Source: Liolophura sinensis (taxonomy: Eukaryota > Mollusca > Polyplacophora > Chitonida > Chitonidae). From it: DNA of 64,000 nucleotides. Each line of letters starts with the position of its first letter. Position 1 is the first letter of the stretch. A program made the position numbers and the translations under genes. The stretch lies in assembly GCF_032854445.1 (NCBI RefSeq), contig NC_088301.1, positions 27,638,402 through 27,702,401 on the forward strand, written 5' to 3'. Shown one piece after another: positions 12,411-26,500 of the stretch. The notes beneath the pieces are model-generated. The model did not search any database. It was not told the origin of the DNA and saw only the letters and a program-made list of their open reading frames with translations.

Positions 12411-12657
12411 GTGGCTCAGTTGGTTAGCGCGCTAGCGCAGCGTTATGACACAGGAGCCTCTTACCAATACGGTCGCTGTGAGATCAAGTCCGGCTCATGC
12501 TGGCTTCCTCTCCGGCCGTACGTGGGAAGGTTTTGCAGCAACCTGCGGATGGTCGTGGGTTTCCCCCGGGCTGTGCCCGGTTTCCACCCACCATAATGCT
12601 GGCCGCCGTCGTATAAGTGAAATATTCTTGAGTACCAATCAAATAAAATAAATAAAA
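12411..12657 (+). mobile_element. SINE family A with perfect 13-bp target duplication
   Basis: The body starts at GTGGCTCAGTTGGTTAGC, slightly 5'-shortened from the usual GGGGCCTCCGTGGCTCAG. It contains the B-box-like GAGATCAAGTCC, the conserved body blocks and ATTCTTGAGTACC, and ends in an AAAT-type tail. It is bracketed by identical 13-bp copies of TCAATGATGTCAG at 12398-12410 and 12658-12670. This is the clearest retroposition footprint in the window and fixes the ends of the family. Confidence 0.95.
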
Positions 12658-13446
12658 TCAATGATGTCAGTAAAATGAGCACCAGGTTTAATATGGGTTA
12701 CGTCAGTGTCGTAAGCACGAAGACGACAGCGTAATGACGTAACGCGATTGTTGTCATGTTGCGAAGCACACAAGGGAGAAACTTAGGAGCAATCCTACAA
12801 ACGCTCTGAAGTGACTAATATTGTTTTTTATTTAAGATAAACCTGGTCTGATCGAACCGAAGATCCAGTAAATTCAGACAACCAGTATTCATTGCCCTGC
12901 TCTAAAGATCTGCTTGCAATATACACCCATCGCAACTGATAATGTGTAATACATAATACCGGTACTTGCACATAGTGACCTATCTACGCATACAGGTTTA
13001 CGGAAGTCTACAGTCTTATCAAGAAATAAATGTCAATTTTTATGTTGTATCACGATCTGTTAGGTAAAGCATGTAAAACATCATGAATGTTCTTCCCCCC
13101 CCCCCCCCCCCCATTTTATTGCACGTGAAGCCCTTTTGAAAACTACACCCAAGTACATGTATATGGACTAGACTAATTCGCTTATTCGCCACGAAGGCCT
13201 TCGTATATGGGCCTATGTTGATAGTAAACGTAAACAGCCTATTAACTCAGACAGCACAATAAAAGAGTTTTATCACATTTATTGATTCTCCATTTAGTTA
13301 AACACATGTGCGTTGTCATTTCCATTTTTATTATTGTCGTAAATTTTGATTTTGAAAAGAGTTGCCTCTGTGATTTGCTGAGATGGAATAATGCCGTCAT
13401 TGAGCTCGATGTGCTAGTGAGCAAATTCCAGAACACTCATTAAGCC

Positions 13447-14777
13447 AGTACACCCATCGTTGTGTGGTAGTTATAGATATCACTAAACCAGTACACCCAT
13501 CGTTGTGTGGTAGTTATAGATATCATTGAACCAGTACACCCATCGTTGTGTGGTAGTTATAGATATCATTGAACCAGTACACCCATCGTTGTGTGGTAGT
13601 TATAGATATCACCTAACCAGTACACCCATCGTTGTGTGGTAGTTATAGATATCATTAAGCCAGTACACCCATCGTTGTTTGGTAGTTATAGATATCACAT
13701 AACCAGTACACCCATCGTTGTGTGGTAGTTATATATATCACATAACCAGTACACCCATCGTTGTGTGGTAGTTATAGATATCACCTAACCAGTACACCCA
13801 TCGTTGTGTGGTAGTTATAGATATCATTAAGCCAGTACACCCATCGTTGTTTGGTAGTTATAGATATCACATAACCAGTACACCCATCGTTGTGTGGTAG
13901 TTATATATATCACATAACCAGTACACCCATCGTTGTGTGGTAGTTAGAGATATCACCTAACCAGTACACCCATCGTTGTGTGGTAGTTATAGATATCATT
14001 AAGCCAGTACACACATTGTTGTGTGGTAGTTATATATATCATTGAACCAGTACACCCATCGTTGTGTGGTAGTTATAGATATCACATAACCAGTACACCC
14101 ATCGTTGTGTGGTAGTTATATATATCACATAACCAGTACACCCATCGTTGTGTGGTAGTTATATATATCACATAACCAGTACACCCATCGTTGTGTGGTA
14201 GTTATAGATATCACCTAACCAGTACACCCATCGTTGTGTGGTAGTTATAGATATCACCTAACCAGTACACCCATCGTTGTGTGGTAGTTATATATATCAT
14301 TAAGCCAGTACACCCATCGTTGTGTGGTAGTTCTAGATATCATTAAACCAATACACACATTGTTGTGTGGTAGTTATATATATCATTGAACCAGTACACC
14401 CATCGTTGTGTGGTAGTTATAGATATCACTAAGCCAGTACACCCATCGTTGTGTGGTAGTTATAGATATCACTAAACCAGTACACCCATCATTGTGTGGT
14501 AGTTATAGATATCACTAAGCCAGTACACCCATCGTTGTTTGGTAGTTATAGATATCATTAAACCAATACACACATTGTTGTGTGGTAGTTATATATATCA
14601 TTGAACCAGTACACCTATCGTTGTGTGGTAGTTATAGATATCACTAAACCAGTACACCCATCGTTGTGTGGTAGTTATAGATATCACTAAACCAGTACAC
14701 CCATCGTTGTGTGGTAGTTATATATATCATTGAACCAGTACACCCATCGTTGTGTGGTAGTTATAGATATCATTGAA
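13447..14777. repeat. 43-bp minisatellite, about 31 units
   Basis: The unit reads CAGTACACCCATCGTTGTGT followed by GGTAGTTATAGATATCA and a six-base variable end (CTAAAC, TTGAAC, CCTAAC, TTAAGC, CATAAC). I counted about 31 units, almost without length change. Recurrent variants are GTTGTTT for GTTGTGT, TATATATATC for TATAGATATC, and ACACACATTG for ACACCCATCG. The order of variants repeats, giving a 4-unit (172-bp) higher-order repeat. 43 bp is not a multiple of three, so it is not a coding repeat. Confidence 0.97.
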
Positions 14778-15207
14778 GCAGTACACCAAGGAACTGCCTT
14801 TTCGAAAGCCGTTCCAAACTTTAGCTATAATAAGTGATTTGTGTAATTAAAAATTGTCTTATTCAACTACCGCTACGAAGTCAAGGAATAGTTTCACTGC
14901 AATATATGATCACAGATTAACTACATTTCATTTGTAGGCCTATAGCGGACGTATTTGCTGTGGTCTGGACTTGAAACTCGGCTCTCAGGACTATTGTAGA
15001 ACCCCGGAAAAACCGAAACTGTCGAAGTTATTAAAATCGGAACTGGAGATAGCAAATTGAATACATTCAGAAAGGTAATGTTCAACCTCTGTGAACATAA
15101 ACAAGTACTTTAAAAATACTGTAGCGCTATATAAGTTAACATGATTGCTCAAATGGCTCGCCAAAGGTGATAGGCTGAAATACAGAACCAGGTAATTATA
15201 AGCGTGC

Positions 15208-15309
15208 TCTGCTTGGTTTCCTCCCACCATAATGCTGGCCGCCGTCGTATAAGTGAAATATTTTTGAGTACGGCGTAAAACACCAATGAAATAAATAAAT
15301 AAATAAAAT
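15208..15309 (+). mobile_element. SINE family A, 3' half
   Basis: Begins within TTGGTTTCCTCCCACCATAA and runs through GCTGGCCGCCGTCGTATAAG and GAGTACGGCGTAAAACACC into four AAATA units. The 5' half is absent. Truncation of the RNA head suggests incomplete reverse transcription or later deletion. Confidence 0.85.
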
Positions 15310-15918
15310 ATTATCTGCTATTACAGCATGGAGAACACATTGTTTCTTCAGAATATGACAGAAAGCTTCCGGGGCTTGGCTAAACGTCAAATGGACGAGA
15401 TCTGACATCACAAGAATCTGTTCAGAGAAACATGTTTATATGATAGCCCCAGGTCGTATTGAATCCGTCTGTCCCATTTAGTTAAACAAGAGTCTAACAA
15501 TAGTAATTGTAGGTCCTTAGCAATTAGTGTCAGATCCTTAATACAGCTCTAAGGAGACATGTCATGTCCATGGTGGGGTGTCATTTTCAATGTCCATTCG
15601 AAATGTGGGGGCTGGGCGAAAAGGGTTAGTGTTAGCTGGTGGTGCATAATACATTGCATGAAGCACCCATAATTTGGTGAGATGTCGTTTTGAGTGTCCA
15701 TTGGGCATGGGGATTTAGTGTTAACTGCTGGGGCATTGAGATCGTGTGATAAAAACAACATTGGAAGCGGCATAAAATCTAAAGCTTACAAAGTGACAAA
15801 TCAGTGTTCTTGTGAAAGCCGTACAGTGGGGGTTTTGCATGTTTCATCTTTGTCATATAACGGTGTTATATGCGCCAATATGCAACCTTTGTGTTTGAAA
15901 CAAACTATAGTCGTGACG

Positions 15919-15921
<3 letters not shown>

Positions 15922-15953
<32 letters not shown>
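15922..15953 (+). repeat. (CA)n microsatellite
   Basis: About 15 uninterrupted CA units. It sits in 14780-17500, where I find no other supported feature. An open minus-strand frame at 16655-17023 has no recognisable domain. Confidence 0.9.
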
Positions 15954-15955
<2 letters not shown>

Positions 15956-17507
15956 GACTTGCCGTGAATTAGTAAAAGAGTTCAGTTACTTTTACGGACC
16001 TATCTTTGTTGTGTTTCATTATCATATTTTCGCTCTTTGTATTATTTCTTCCTTCATTTAATAGTAGCGGAATAGTTACGCTACATGTTTACATATCATC
16101 GAGTGACATGTTTCAGGGTACATATGTAAATAATTGGGCATGCAAAGCGAAAGCAACTGACTGAAAACTTTTTGTGGCTTTAAAATGAGATGACTACTTG
16201 CTCCAACAAATACTTCAGTTTGTCAGTTAGCTTTGCGACACCTACAATTCCCAGCTCCTGGTATATGTAGAACTCTAAGGGAAATGAAAGGATGATGCAA
16301 TGAATGAAAGGATATGATGACAATACAGCATTTTGAATAATTCTAGACCTCTGACGTCTAACGAACTGCATTTCTTTCTTATTTAATTCTGATTCTACTA
16401 TGTATGCATTTACATCAACAGTCAGAATAAAACCCTAACTAAGATAAACTGACCAGAGTATTTCACCGGTCATTTGCCAGCTATTAAACTGTCGTCACTG
16501 CTCTGGTTTTACTTTCTATGCTGTGTACACCTCTTTAATTATATTTTACAAGGCATACCACATAGATGCCCGTTATGAAAAGGCCGCAAACCTTGCGGAC
16601 GGCAATACAGACCGCAGGGTCTGTGGGCGTTCTTTGACGTAAAACACGAATAAATCAATAAGCCAGTAGGTGTTGTATGGAACTCTCAGATGATGGCATG
16701 TTACGAGCGTGCAACAGCCAGAGACAAAGTATTTTAAATATCCTGATTGGGTAGAGTGATCTGATCAATTTGAATTTTTTCTGGGAGACCAGATTGTCAG
16801 CTTTCCCGGTTTGCTCGCTCCTTGACTTGTTCTTTGCTTTGTTTTTGTTAATTCCTGATTGCTGAATTACTGCATGACTACCGGGGTCGTTGATAATGGA
16901 CAGTTCATTGACTCTACATTCTTCATTGCAAAAACGTGCATCCAGCTCTCGTCCTTTCCTGATATTTAGGATGAATGCGGTTTTATAATATGGAATGACT
17001 GACTGTCTGGCTGACTGATTCACTGATTGTTTATTCCTTTATAGGCTGCTTAATGCCTTACTTAAGAGCTTATACAAGTTATACAACGCTTCTCATGTTT
17101 ACGTGAGTCTTGAAGTAACGAGACTAGACGAGAGATGTTGATGATTCTTTCCATGTCACCAATATATTTTATTCAGGAAGCCACGGCGACGGTAAAAATA
17201 GTGTAGGCTGTATATTCGCGAGTGTCTCTCCAATCGCCATGCACACGAGACCATCAAAAGAAAGACTTTTCGAACACAGGCAGTGTTTTACAGTTTTGTG
17301 AACAAACTGGACCATTGCACTGAGGCCTTGATCAGAAAATAGTGTGGTCTGTTCCAAGGCGAACAGAGAACATCGCGCGAGAACGTCACAAAGTTTGGTT
17401 GTACGTCCATGCCAACTTCCTTGTACATGCAATACACCTATTCACGCCTCCTTATTCTACTCGCTGCATTAGTTGCTGTTTGAGTTAACTATGTAGCAAT
17501 CTGTTCA

Positions 17508-17514
17508 TATATAA
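17508..17514 (+). promoter_or_regulatory. putative TATA box of the MOXD1-like gene
   Basis: TATATAA lies 45 bp before the first in-frame ATG (17553) and 114 bp before the second (17622). A start site about 30 bp downstream (near 17538) leaves only some 15 nt of leader to the first ATG and about 83 nt to the second. This mildly favours the second. Confidence 0.4.
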
Positions 17515-17552
17515 CAGCCTCGAGAACACACATTTATCTTGCATATAGGCTT

Positions 17553-20500
17553 ATGCCTTCCTGGAAGACAACGGGTTTTCCTTTGTTTTGCTGGACACTT
17601 GCTGGCAATCCAATAGCCATAATGTCGGCCCTTCTGACGATAACTCACGTTATAATATTGTTGGGATACACTCTTTTATTCGTTTACTGCAATGTTACCA
17701 TTCTCGATGCCCAAAATTTCACTCATTCCGTCGAGCTTGACGCGGAAAATCGGTACCATCTGTATTGGGAGTTTGACGACAAAAACATCACCTTTGAAGT
17801 CAGTGTGCAGACTTTAGGCTATGTCGGGCTTGGTTTTTCCACAAATGGTGGCATGGCTGGTTCGGACATCATCATTGGATGGGTGGACGGTAAAGGGAAA
17901 GTCCATGTTTGGGTAAGATTAAAATTCCATTTTAAGAGGTCATATTTCACCTGTTAGGTGTGACTATTTGACTATTTATCACATCGTCGTCATAGCTCTG
18001 GTTTTGGTCTCTGTGCTGTATTTATTTATTTATTTATTTGATTGCGGTTTTACGCCGCACTCAAGAATATTTCACTTATACGACGGCGACCAGCATTATG
18101 GTGGGTAGAAACCGGGCACAGCCCCACGACCATCCGCAGGTTGCTGCAAAACCTTCCCACGTACGGCCGGAGAGGAAGCCAACATGAGCTGGACTTGAAC
18201 TCACAGCGACCGCATTGGTGAGAGGCTCCTGGGTCATTGCGCTGCGCTAGCGCGCTAACCGACTGAGCCACGGAGGCCCCTCTCTGTGCTGTAAATCATT
18301 TATATAAGATAAATGTTATTTCAATATGCCTTCTTATCTTGTTGGTTTTAAAGATATCTCCGCCTCTATCGGCAATGTTGTTAGCACGCCAGCACGCCAG
18401 TAATGAACTAGGTGCTGTGAGTTCAAGTTCAGCTCATGCTGGCTTCCTTTCCGGCTGTACGTCGGAAGGTTTTCCATCAACATGGTCGTTTGTTTTCCTA
18501 GGGCGTAGCACGATAATGCTGGCAACGTCATATGAGTGAAATATTCTTGAGTACGGCGTAAAACACCAATGAAATAAATAATTAAATAAATAAAGACATC
18601 TCCATTGATTGAATGGATGAATCAATATATGCTTGGGACTTTACGTCCTACTTAACAATTTTTCAGTCATATGACGACGAGGAGTCATGTGTGTGTAAAT
18701 GTACTGTGTGTTCTTGTGGCAGGGCTAAAGTGCTACGACCACTTACGTATAATGCTGAAGACACCAAACATGACACGCCACCCGGTCACATTATACTGAC
18801 ACCAGATCGACCAGTCATGTTTCCTTGCTCTAACATCTCAGTGCTTGGCACCAAGGGAGGCAGCAACAAGTACCATCTTTAAAATCTTTGGTCTGACCCG
18901 ACTTCGATACGGACGCTCTAACCATATTAGGCCACTGAAGCGGTCCCCTCCATTGATTGCACCATGTACAATATTTGTAAGTGCAGGGAGTGTCAAGAAA
19001 TGTGTATACATGTATGTCACGTGAATCAGGTTTTTCTTTTCACAGAAACTACTTTCCAAATATCTATACAGTGTTGTATTTTCTCTTTTAATTCCATGAC
19101 GTAAAATCTGACCCCCGAACACGTCGCTGACATGTGACATAATGAAAGAAAGAAGAAGAAAGAAAAAAAAAACGTACACAACGGCTTACAAAGCGGACAT
19201 TTCGAAACGAGACCATGCATTTTTCGAATAGCCCTGCACATGGAAGGCTTGTGCGGAAACCTGCATGCCTAGATGATTAATAATTTTAATCGATATTTTC
19301 CTCAATATCTCACCATTTGTGGCGACAAAGTATTGGATTAGAGATAACTGGATACATGTATATACTTAGATGTACTCATAACTGACTATCTATTCATTTT
19401 CAAAGGAAACTTGGAATGAATGATTTCCCTCATGTTACGGAGTAGCTATATACTTATACATTTATCTGATATGAATTTTACGCCATACTCAAGAATATTT
19501 TATTCATACACATTACACATGCATCCATAATTGCCAAAAAGTATGATATAACGGTGTTCTTCTCATATATAAGATTTCGGCTTTAAAAGAATGATGCACA
19601 GTCTTTCAAGCCATATATATTGGTGGATTTGATTTTGATTTGATTGATTTGAGTGTGTTTTACGCCGTACTCAAGGATATTTCACTTGTACGACGGCGGC
19701 CAGCAATATGGTGGGAGGAAACCGGATAAAGCCCAGGGGAAACCCACGCCATTTGCAGGCTGCTGACAGACCTTCCCACGTACGGCCGGAGAGGAATCCA
19801 GCATGAGCTGGACTTGAACTCACAGCGACCGCATTGGTGAGAGGCTCCTGGGTATATTGGTGGAAGACAAACGATCTTCAACGTACGTAAGACTTTACAC
19901 ACAAACGCGGGGTCCCATCAGAGTGTCGACGGCCGCTTATTATCACCTATACAGTAGTTTGGAATTCGAACTCGCTAAAGGTAAAAAAATTCCTACTTTA
20001 TCATGTGACCTGTCAAAAATGTTAGGCAACTATGACAGGATCACACTTACTATAACATGAGCATCTGCAAAAAGTTTCGCATAAATTATTCAGATTAGAT
20101 AAACAATGGAGAAAATTGAGGAGCAGAACGTTTGTGAACTTTAAAGGTTTCTAGAGAAAGTAGGTGTCATTTGTACCTTTGGAACACAGTGAAAATATGT
20201 GATAGGTAAATTAATGTCTACAAAGATTGCATAACATTTTTCAGCCACATGATACAGGAGCTAGAACTGTTTTTACCTTTAACGGCAAAATAATTCAAAC
20301 CTTAAATTCCCCGAATAGTACCCCACAACGCAGGATTCAACCCAAACTTCGTGCACCTGTTGGTGAGGAGTCGCGCACATTACTTACTGAGCCAAATCCC
20401 GCTTACAGGACAACAGAGTTCTGGAAATAAATATCTTCTAGCATGTATTTGTGTGACATGCATCAGATATACATCATATCTATGAATTCAACTTGCTTAA

Positions 20501-23500
20501 AAATATATATATTAGAGATTTGCATTCTCAGGACTGTCACGCACTTGGAAATCAACAACCGGAAGTAGATACAATCCAGAATGTGAAGGTCATTTACGGG
20601 TCTCAGAATTCCTCTCACACGACCATTCGTTTCATTCGTTCCCTTCAGACGTGCGACCGCAATGACACTGCACTGGCGGTAAGGCATAATATACATTTTC
20701 TTGCAAGTACACTGGAAATCTGCAAATAAATTATCCTAAAATAAACAAAAGACAACAAAATGATCTTTCTTTGCTTCATTTTAACTGAATGACCTTTAAC
20801 TCTACTTTTGGCAATTGTCACCATCTGCATGGGACACCCACAGTTATTAATATTTGATTGGTATTGAAGAATTTTTCATAAACCATCGCCCTCCGCTAAC
20901 TACCTCACAAACTCGCTGAATTAAATCCGCAGTCGCACCAGAAAGAGCTGGATTCAAACACCCAGCCTCATTGACCAGACATTCTATGCGAGAAAGGGCT
21001 TTACCTGTTTGTACCATGCAGCGAGCGCCCCTTTCTCGTGTTTTAATAATGGAAATCACCTGGAAATATTCCGGAAACCTTGAATCCAAATTTGTTAAGA
21101 AAGTTATCTGTCATTGGTTCTTCTCAATCGGATATACTCTGATTGTACTTGGCAAATCTGCGGCGTAAAGGAACCAGCAAGAGTTGGATTCAAAACAGAT
21201 TACATGATTTGCAGCCGGGAACCGTTCGACTAATTTGGGCTTACCACGAAAACGACCCCGACGAGAATGGCCTGATGGGATACCACGCTGAATCACGTGG
21301 TACTAGAAGTGTGCTTTTACTGGTTGCTAGTAGACCAATCATCGAGTCACCAGACGTCATTAAGGATATGAACTTAATTAATTCACAGGTACGTGTGCAT
21401 TTTTCCCTAACAATTCGTTTCAATCGCCGTTTCTCGTGTACTGATTTCAGTGCCAAAAGTCCATACAATGTAACTATGGTTACTTCCTGTTTGATGATGC
21501 ATCTTGTGTGGAGCGGGCCTGTCTGGTGCTAATTGGCTGTGCAAATGTTATAAGGTTAGGGAGAGTTTAATATATGCATTAAGTCATTGTTTACGGCAAC
21601 AACAACAGCCTGGATTCATGGCACAAATGTCTTTCTATATTCTCTTACATCTTCACTTGCAAGTGAAAAATATCAAAATATTCCAAACGGTGAATACAAG
21701 CTTAACTCTTTATGTCTGGTAAAAACATTGTATATAATGTTTTGCATATCTGGGGTTAAACGATGAACAAATCTGTTAAGAACATTTTAAGTATTCTAAA
21801 CAATGCAATTAAAGAAGTACAGCATATAAAGTGAAACCAATGCCGCGACCAAAGTCTGATAGCTGGCAAATGGTCACACGTAACAAGTGAAATACGGCCT
21901 CTTGTCAGTTCACCATTTTAGTGATACTTCTATGTACTATCTATGTCCATCGTACAGTCCGTACACTGTGAAGAAGTTCCGGATGCTACAAGGACACTAC
22001 CTATGGTTGACTCACTGGCACAGCACTTTCTGTAGTGGAACTGATAATAGGACCCTGTCCTCTGTCCTTCCAGTAAGGAGAGACGGACGGTCGAGATTCC
22101 ACGATATAATTGTAACTTTGACTTCATCTGCTTCCAGGTTCCTATTCCTAACAGGAGAACCCTCTACTGGTGTCAATCGTTTGAGCTCCCGAAACTGAAC
22201 AGAAAACATCATCTAATCAGGGTGCGTCAGAAGTAACCATTTAATCTCAGCCACCGTTAGAAACGGTGCTAAGAAATATTTTTCCTATTATTTTGAAAAC
22301 AAAAACTTTACTTTGTAGAATGGGAAATGTTTCGTCTGGTATGATTTTCCATTTAATAAAATATTTACCATGAATGTACTGCCAGTGCGCATCGCATTGT
22401 TACCACTCTTCTTCACTCTTTCGTGTGGAACTACATGTAGGTAACGTTTGCTACGCTACGTTAACGTTTGTCAGTATAAGTTGCTTCTTGGTATATGAGA
22501 TTGTACTCATTCGCAATCTGAGTGAGCAGAGGGTGGCTCTGAGTTACTTCATCGGCAGAGGCAAATCATGGGCAAATCTTTTCTATTCAGGTCGAACCTG
22601 TTATTCAGCCCGGGCATGAGTTCTTGGTTCACCACATTGTCGTCTATGGCTGTCTTCGCCCGGTATCTAGGGCTGCCGTCAACTTTGGCCACCCTTGTTA
22701 CCATCGGGCCATGCCGGCAGACTGGTGGCATTGTAACGCCGTGCTCTTGGCCTGGAGCATCGGAGGTGGGGTGAGTAAAGCATTGAATCGTGAACTGAAA
22801 TAAATTTGAAAAGATCTTAGTCCCAGAATGTGGAATGTGACTCACGAACACCACTGAGACAGAAGGAACGTATTCATACCTAACGTTGGTTCGGGTCCAA
22901 GCTGGAGATTACAATGTCCACCTCTTAAGGAGAAGGGCAACGTTGTATCTCGGGAATTAAAACTTAAACTAATCTTGTTTAGCGCAATTCGCCAAATGTC
23001 TCCATCCTATACATGTTTAAAGGATGCAGTTCCCATTAAAATACTGAAGACGTGAAAATGAGCTTATAAACCACATAGATATTTGAGAATTTGTCGTGAA
23101 ATACACAAGACACAAGACTAACCTGAACGACAACTTCCCCAGTTTACGTTACGTCATAGAAAAAGTTATTGTTCGTAATTGTTCGCAACAGGTACACGAG
23201 CTACCATCTCACGTAGGGATTCCTTTCGGAGTACCAGATGATCCCACGCTGATTGTCATGGAAACCCACTACGACAACCCCTCAAATCACGCTGGTAAAT
23301 GTTCATTGCAGTCCCATCTGCTGTTTCTTAAATGTTTAATTAGAATTTTACTAAGCTTCCTTATTACCCGAAATCATATGGTTTTAAGCAGCTTAACCAA
23401 AGCTCTTAGCACTTTTTATTCAACCCGACACTCTAAGAAGTATATTTCGTCTGTATTCAAAAAGCACTGTTTATTTGTCATGTTGAAACTCTGATATTGT

Positions 23501-26500
23501 TTTCCAAACTGTTAAAATTTTATCCTTTTCATTGAATTATTTAACCACTAATAAATCTGTCACCAGCGAAAACGATTTGTTCATAGGCATTCGAGATTCA
23601 TCTGGTTTGAGGCTCATTTTGACACCAGAACTCAGACAGTATGACGCAGGCGTATTTCAGACGGGAACAGTTGTCAGTGGTCGACAGGTTATCCCGCCTT
23701 ATTCAGAAAAGTTCACCACGACTGGTCATTGCCTTCCGGAATGTACTGAAAAGGTTCTTAATCTTCCTGTATCGTGGTATAATATAAAGGCCTGCCGTTT
23801 CATGATCATGGACTGCAATACGTCAAGTTACGATAGCAGAGGTCACAACACTCAGTTGTAAGTTGTACCGAATCCCGGTACCTGATAAAGGCCTTCGTGG
23901 AAATCAATTCGTATTATATGGTTGGTGGAAATCAATTCGTATTATATGGTTTTGGTTATATATCACCTAAGAAAAATGCGGACCGTGTCTTTTCTATTAC
24001 TATACATTAACAGCTAATCTCTTTATCTTTCCGTAGTCCATGGTGAATCGCACAGAAGGCATCCATTCCATTGGCGTCATCTTTCATTCCCATCTACTGG
24101 GCCGCGGAATCCGCTTACGGCACTTCCGGAATGGGCGGGAGCTCGAATTAATTGCCGAAGACAAAACATACGATTTCAATTTGCAAGTACTACGATATCT
24201 GAAGGAAGAAAGGCTGGTTCTTCCAGTAAGTTTTATTGCAGAACATAAATAAAGCTTAAGTGTGTATACAAAGTCTTGCATACCTGCTGTGGGAGCTATA
24301 CGAGTTGCCAATTCTAGCATCTCCAAAATGTTAATTGGTAAGTTTTCCCACCTAAAATAATTCAATTGTGTAGTGCGTTGTTTTTTCCAGCCTTTGTGCT
24401 GTTTTGTCGGCAAACGTGTTGGGTAGTACCGGAAGTCCATTACCTAGAAGTATGCAACTTCCCTATAGCTAGTCTCCACGACACAGTACACATCTGTAGA
24501 GGCTCGCACCTGGTGGAGAATTATTTCAACCTCTTGGTGGAAATTGTGAACTGAATCATGAGAAATCTAATTGTAAACGGCTGCTCCAAGAACTGGCCAT
24601 ACCTTGAAACCGAAATTCCGTATTTAAAAACTACGATTTCCTTGATCATTGTTGCTACCCAGTTAACAACCTATTGATTATATTTTTATATTTCCATGCA
24701 ACTATAAAACAATGACTATCATTTTTGTCGTAATTTTTTAAGTCTATTTCAACACAACCGCGTTTGGAACCCATCATGCATCAGGCGTTTCTCAAAGGTT
24801 TCCTGCGCAATAAAGAGAAAGAAAAATGCATAGCTGCACTGATACGTCACATAATGTGTCGAAGAAAGGTGTTAAGTGCCGTAGAGACTAGCTATAGGGA
24901 AGTTGCATACTTCTAGGTAATGGACTTCTGGTAGCACTTATACACAGAAAAAACACTTGTGTTGAATTCTAACACAACAATTTGGGTTGTTTCATTTAAC
25001 ACAAAAATGTGTTACCCCAACACAAACATGTGTTAAATAAATGTGAAGTACACGTGTTTGTGTTATAAAATAATTGAACGCAGACAAGGCCTTGTATTAA
25101 TGCAACAAGATGGAGGTGTTCAAATATAACCCAAGACTTTTGTTGGAAAGAACACAAGTGTTTTTCCTGTGTATATATTGCTTGGTTGTGGCTCTCCGCC
25201 CATACAGGCTTGCCGGTTTCTTCCTACCATAATGTTGTCCGCAGTCGTATGAGTGAAATATGAGTGAAGTACGACTTAAAACCTCAATCAGGTATATATA
25301 TATATATACATATATATATACACTGTCCAAAACCACTTGACCAGAAAACAAGGGCAAGTGTAAAACTTTATTTAACGTTAGTAATTTTAGCTAGTTTGGC
25401 TAATCATACCGTGTGTTTGTGTGTTTCAGGGAGACGGTTTGATAACGGAATGCGTTTACAATTCTTCCCAGATAGCCACAGTGACATTTGTAAGAATACC
25501 CAAATGTTCACTCTTGAATAAGGAGATTCCTATGGGGCAGCTATACAACCTCATGACTTGGGCATGCTATACAACCTCATGACTTGAGCATGCTATACAA
25601 CCTCATGACTTGGGCATGCTATACAACCTCATGACTTGGCCATGCTATAGGCTGCAGGACTCTCAAAACAAAGAACAATTTACTTAAACGGAACATTGTT
25701 AGAAAGGGGATGGAAAACATATATTCCCCCCCCCCCAAAAAAAAATATGCCCAGCACCAACAACAATATAAGAAAAAAAATGATTTGGAGTGTGAATTGA
25801 AGATACTATATACATCTTGAAATTGTCCACTACTGAACCTAGGCGTTACATAAGCTTTCTTCACTTGTTTAGGCATTAATTACACACACACAAAAAAAAC
25901 ACCTGTGTAAAATGAACACAAACTTACATTCTTTCCAACAAAATCTTGTGTCATCCTTGAACAACTCTATCTTGTGTTGAATTAACATCAGGTCTTGTGT
26001 TCACAGAAATGGATGTTATTCAAAACACTTTGCATTATCTTTATTTGCAAAATAAACAAGTGTTTGATGTACCATCACAATTGTACATGACATGCACACA
26101 TTACCCCATTTTGGTTTAACACAGGTTTGTGTTTTATTATTCTGTAACGCTTCACATTTATTTAATATATGTTGGGGTGTTGGGGTAACACATTTCCGTG
26201 TTAAATGAAAATTGGTTGTCTTACATTTTAACACAAGGGCTTTTTGTGTACATAAAAAATATACTCAGTGTGGGACGGTTGTACGGACGACCATCATTCC
26301 TAAACCCCACCATCCTTTCAAACAAGGGGACAATAAAAAAAAAACAAACAAATTATTTGGAGCACAAATTGGACAAAGTGTCTACCACAAATTGTGTGAG
26401 TTTCATAGGCTTTATGTGCTTAAGCCCTACTCTAATGGAAAGAGTTGCTTACATAAAGGATACATTCAGAATGTGGTTGATGATATTTTATAACATGTAT

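Noticed and set aside
12411-12682. Small frames of the type '...GRTWEGFAATCGWSWVSPGLCP...' here and at many other places
   Set aside because: They recur wherever SINE A lies and are readings of the SINE body, not proteins.
13447-14777. CRISPR-like array
   Set aside because: Units are contiguous with no unique spacers; this is a eukaryotic minisatellite.
16655-17023. 122-codon minus-strand frame
   Set aside because: No recognisable domain, no splice or promoter context, and composition not distinct from the surroundings; kept out as a gene.
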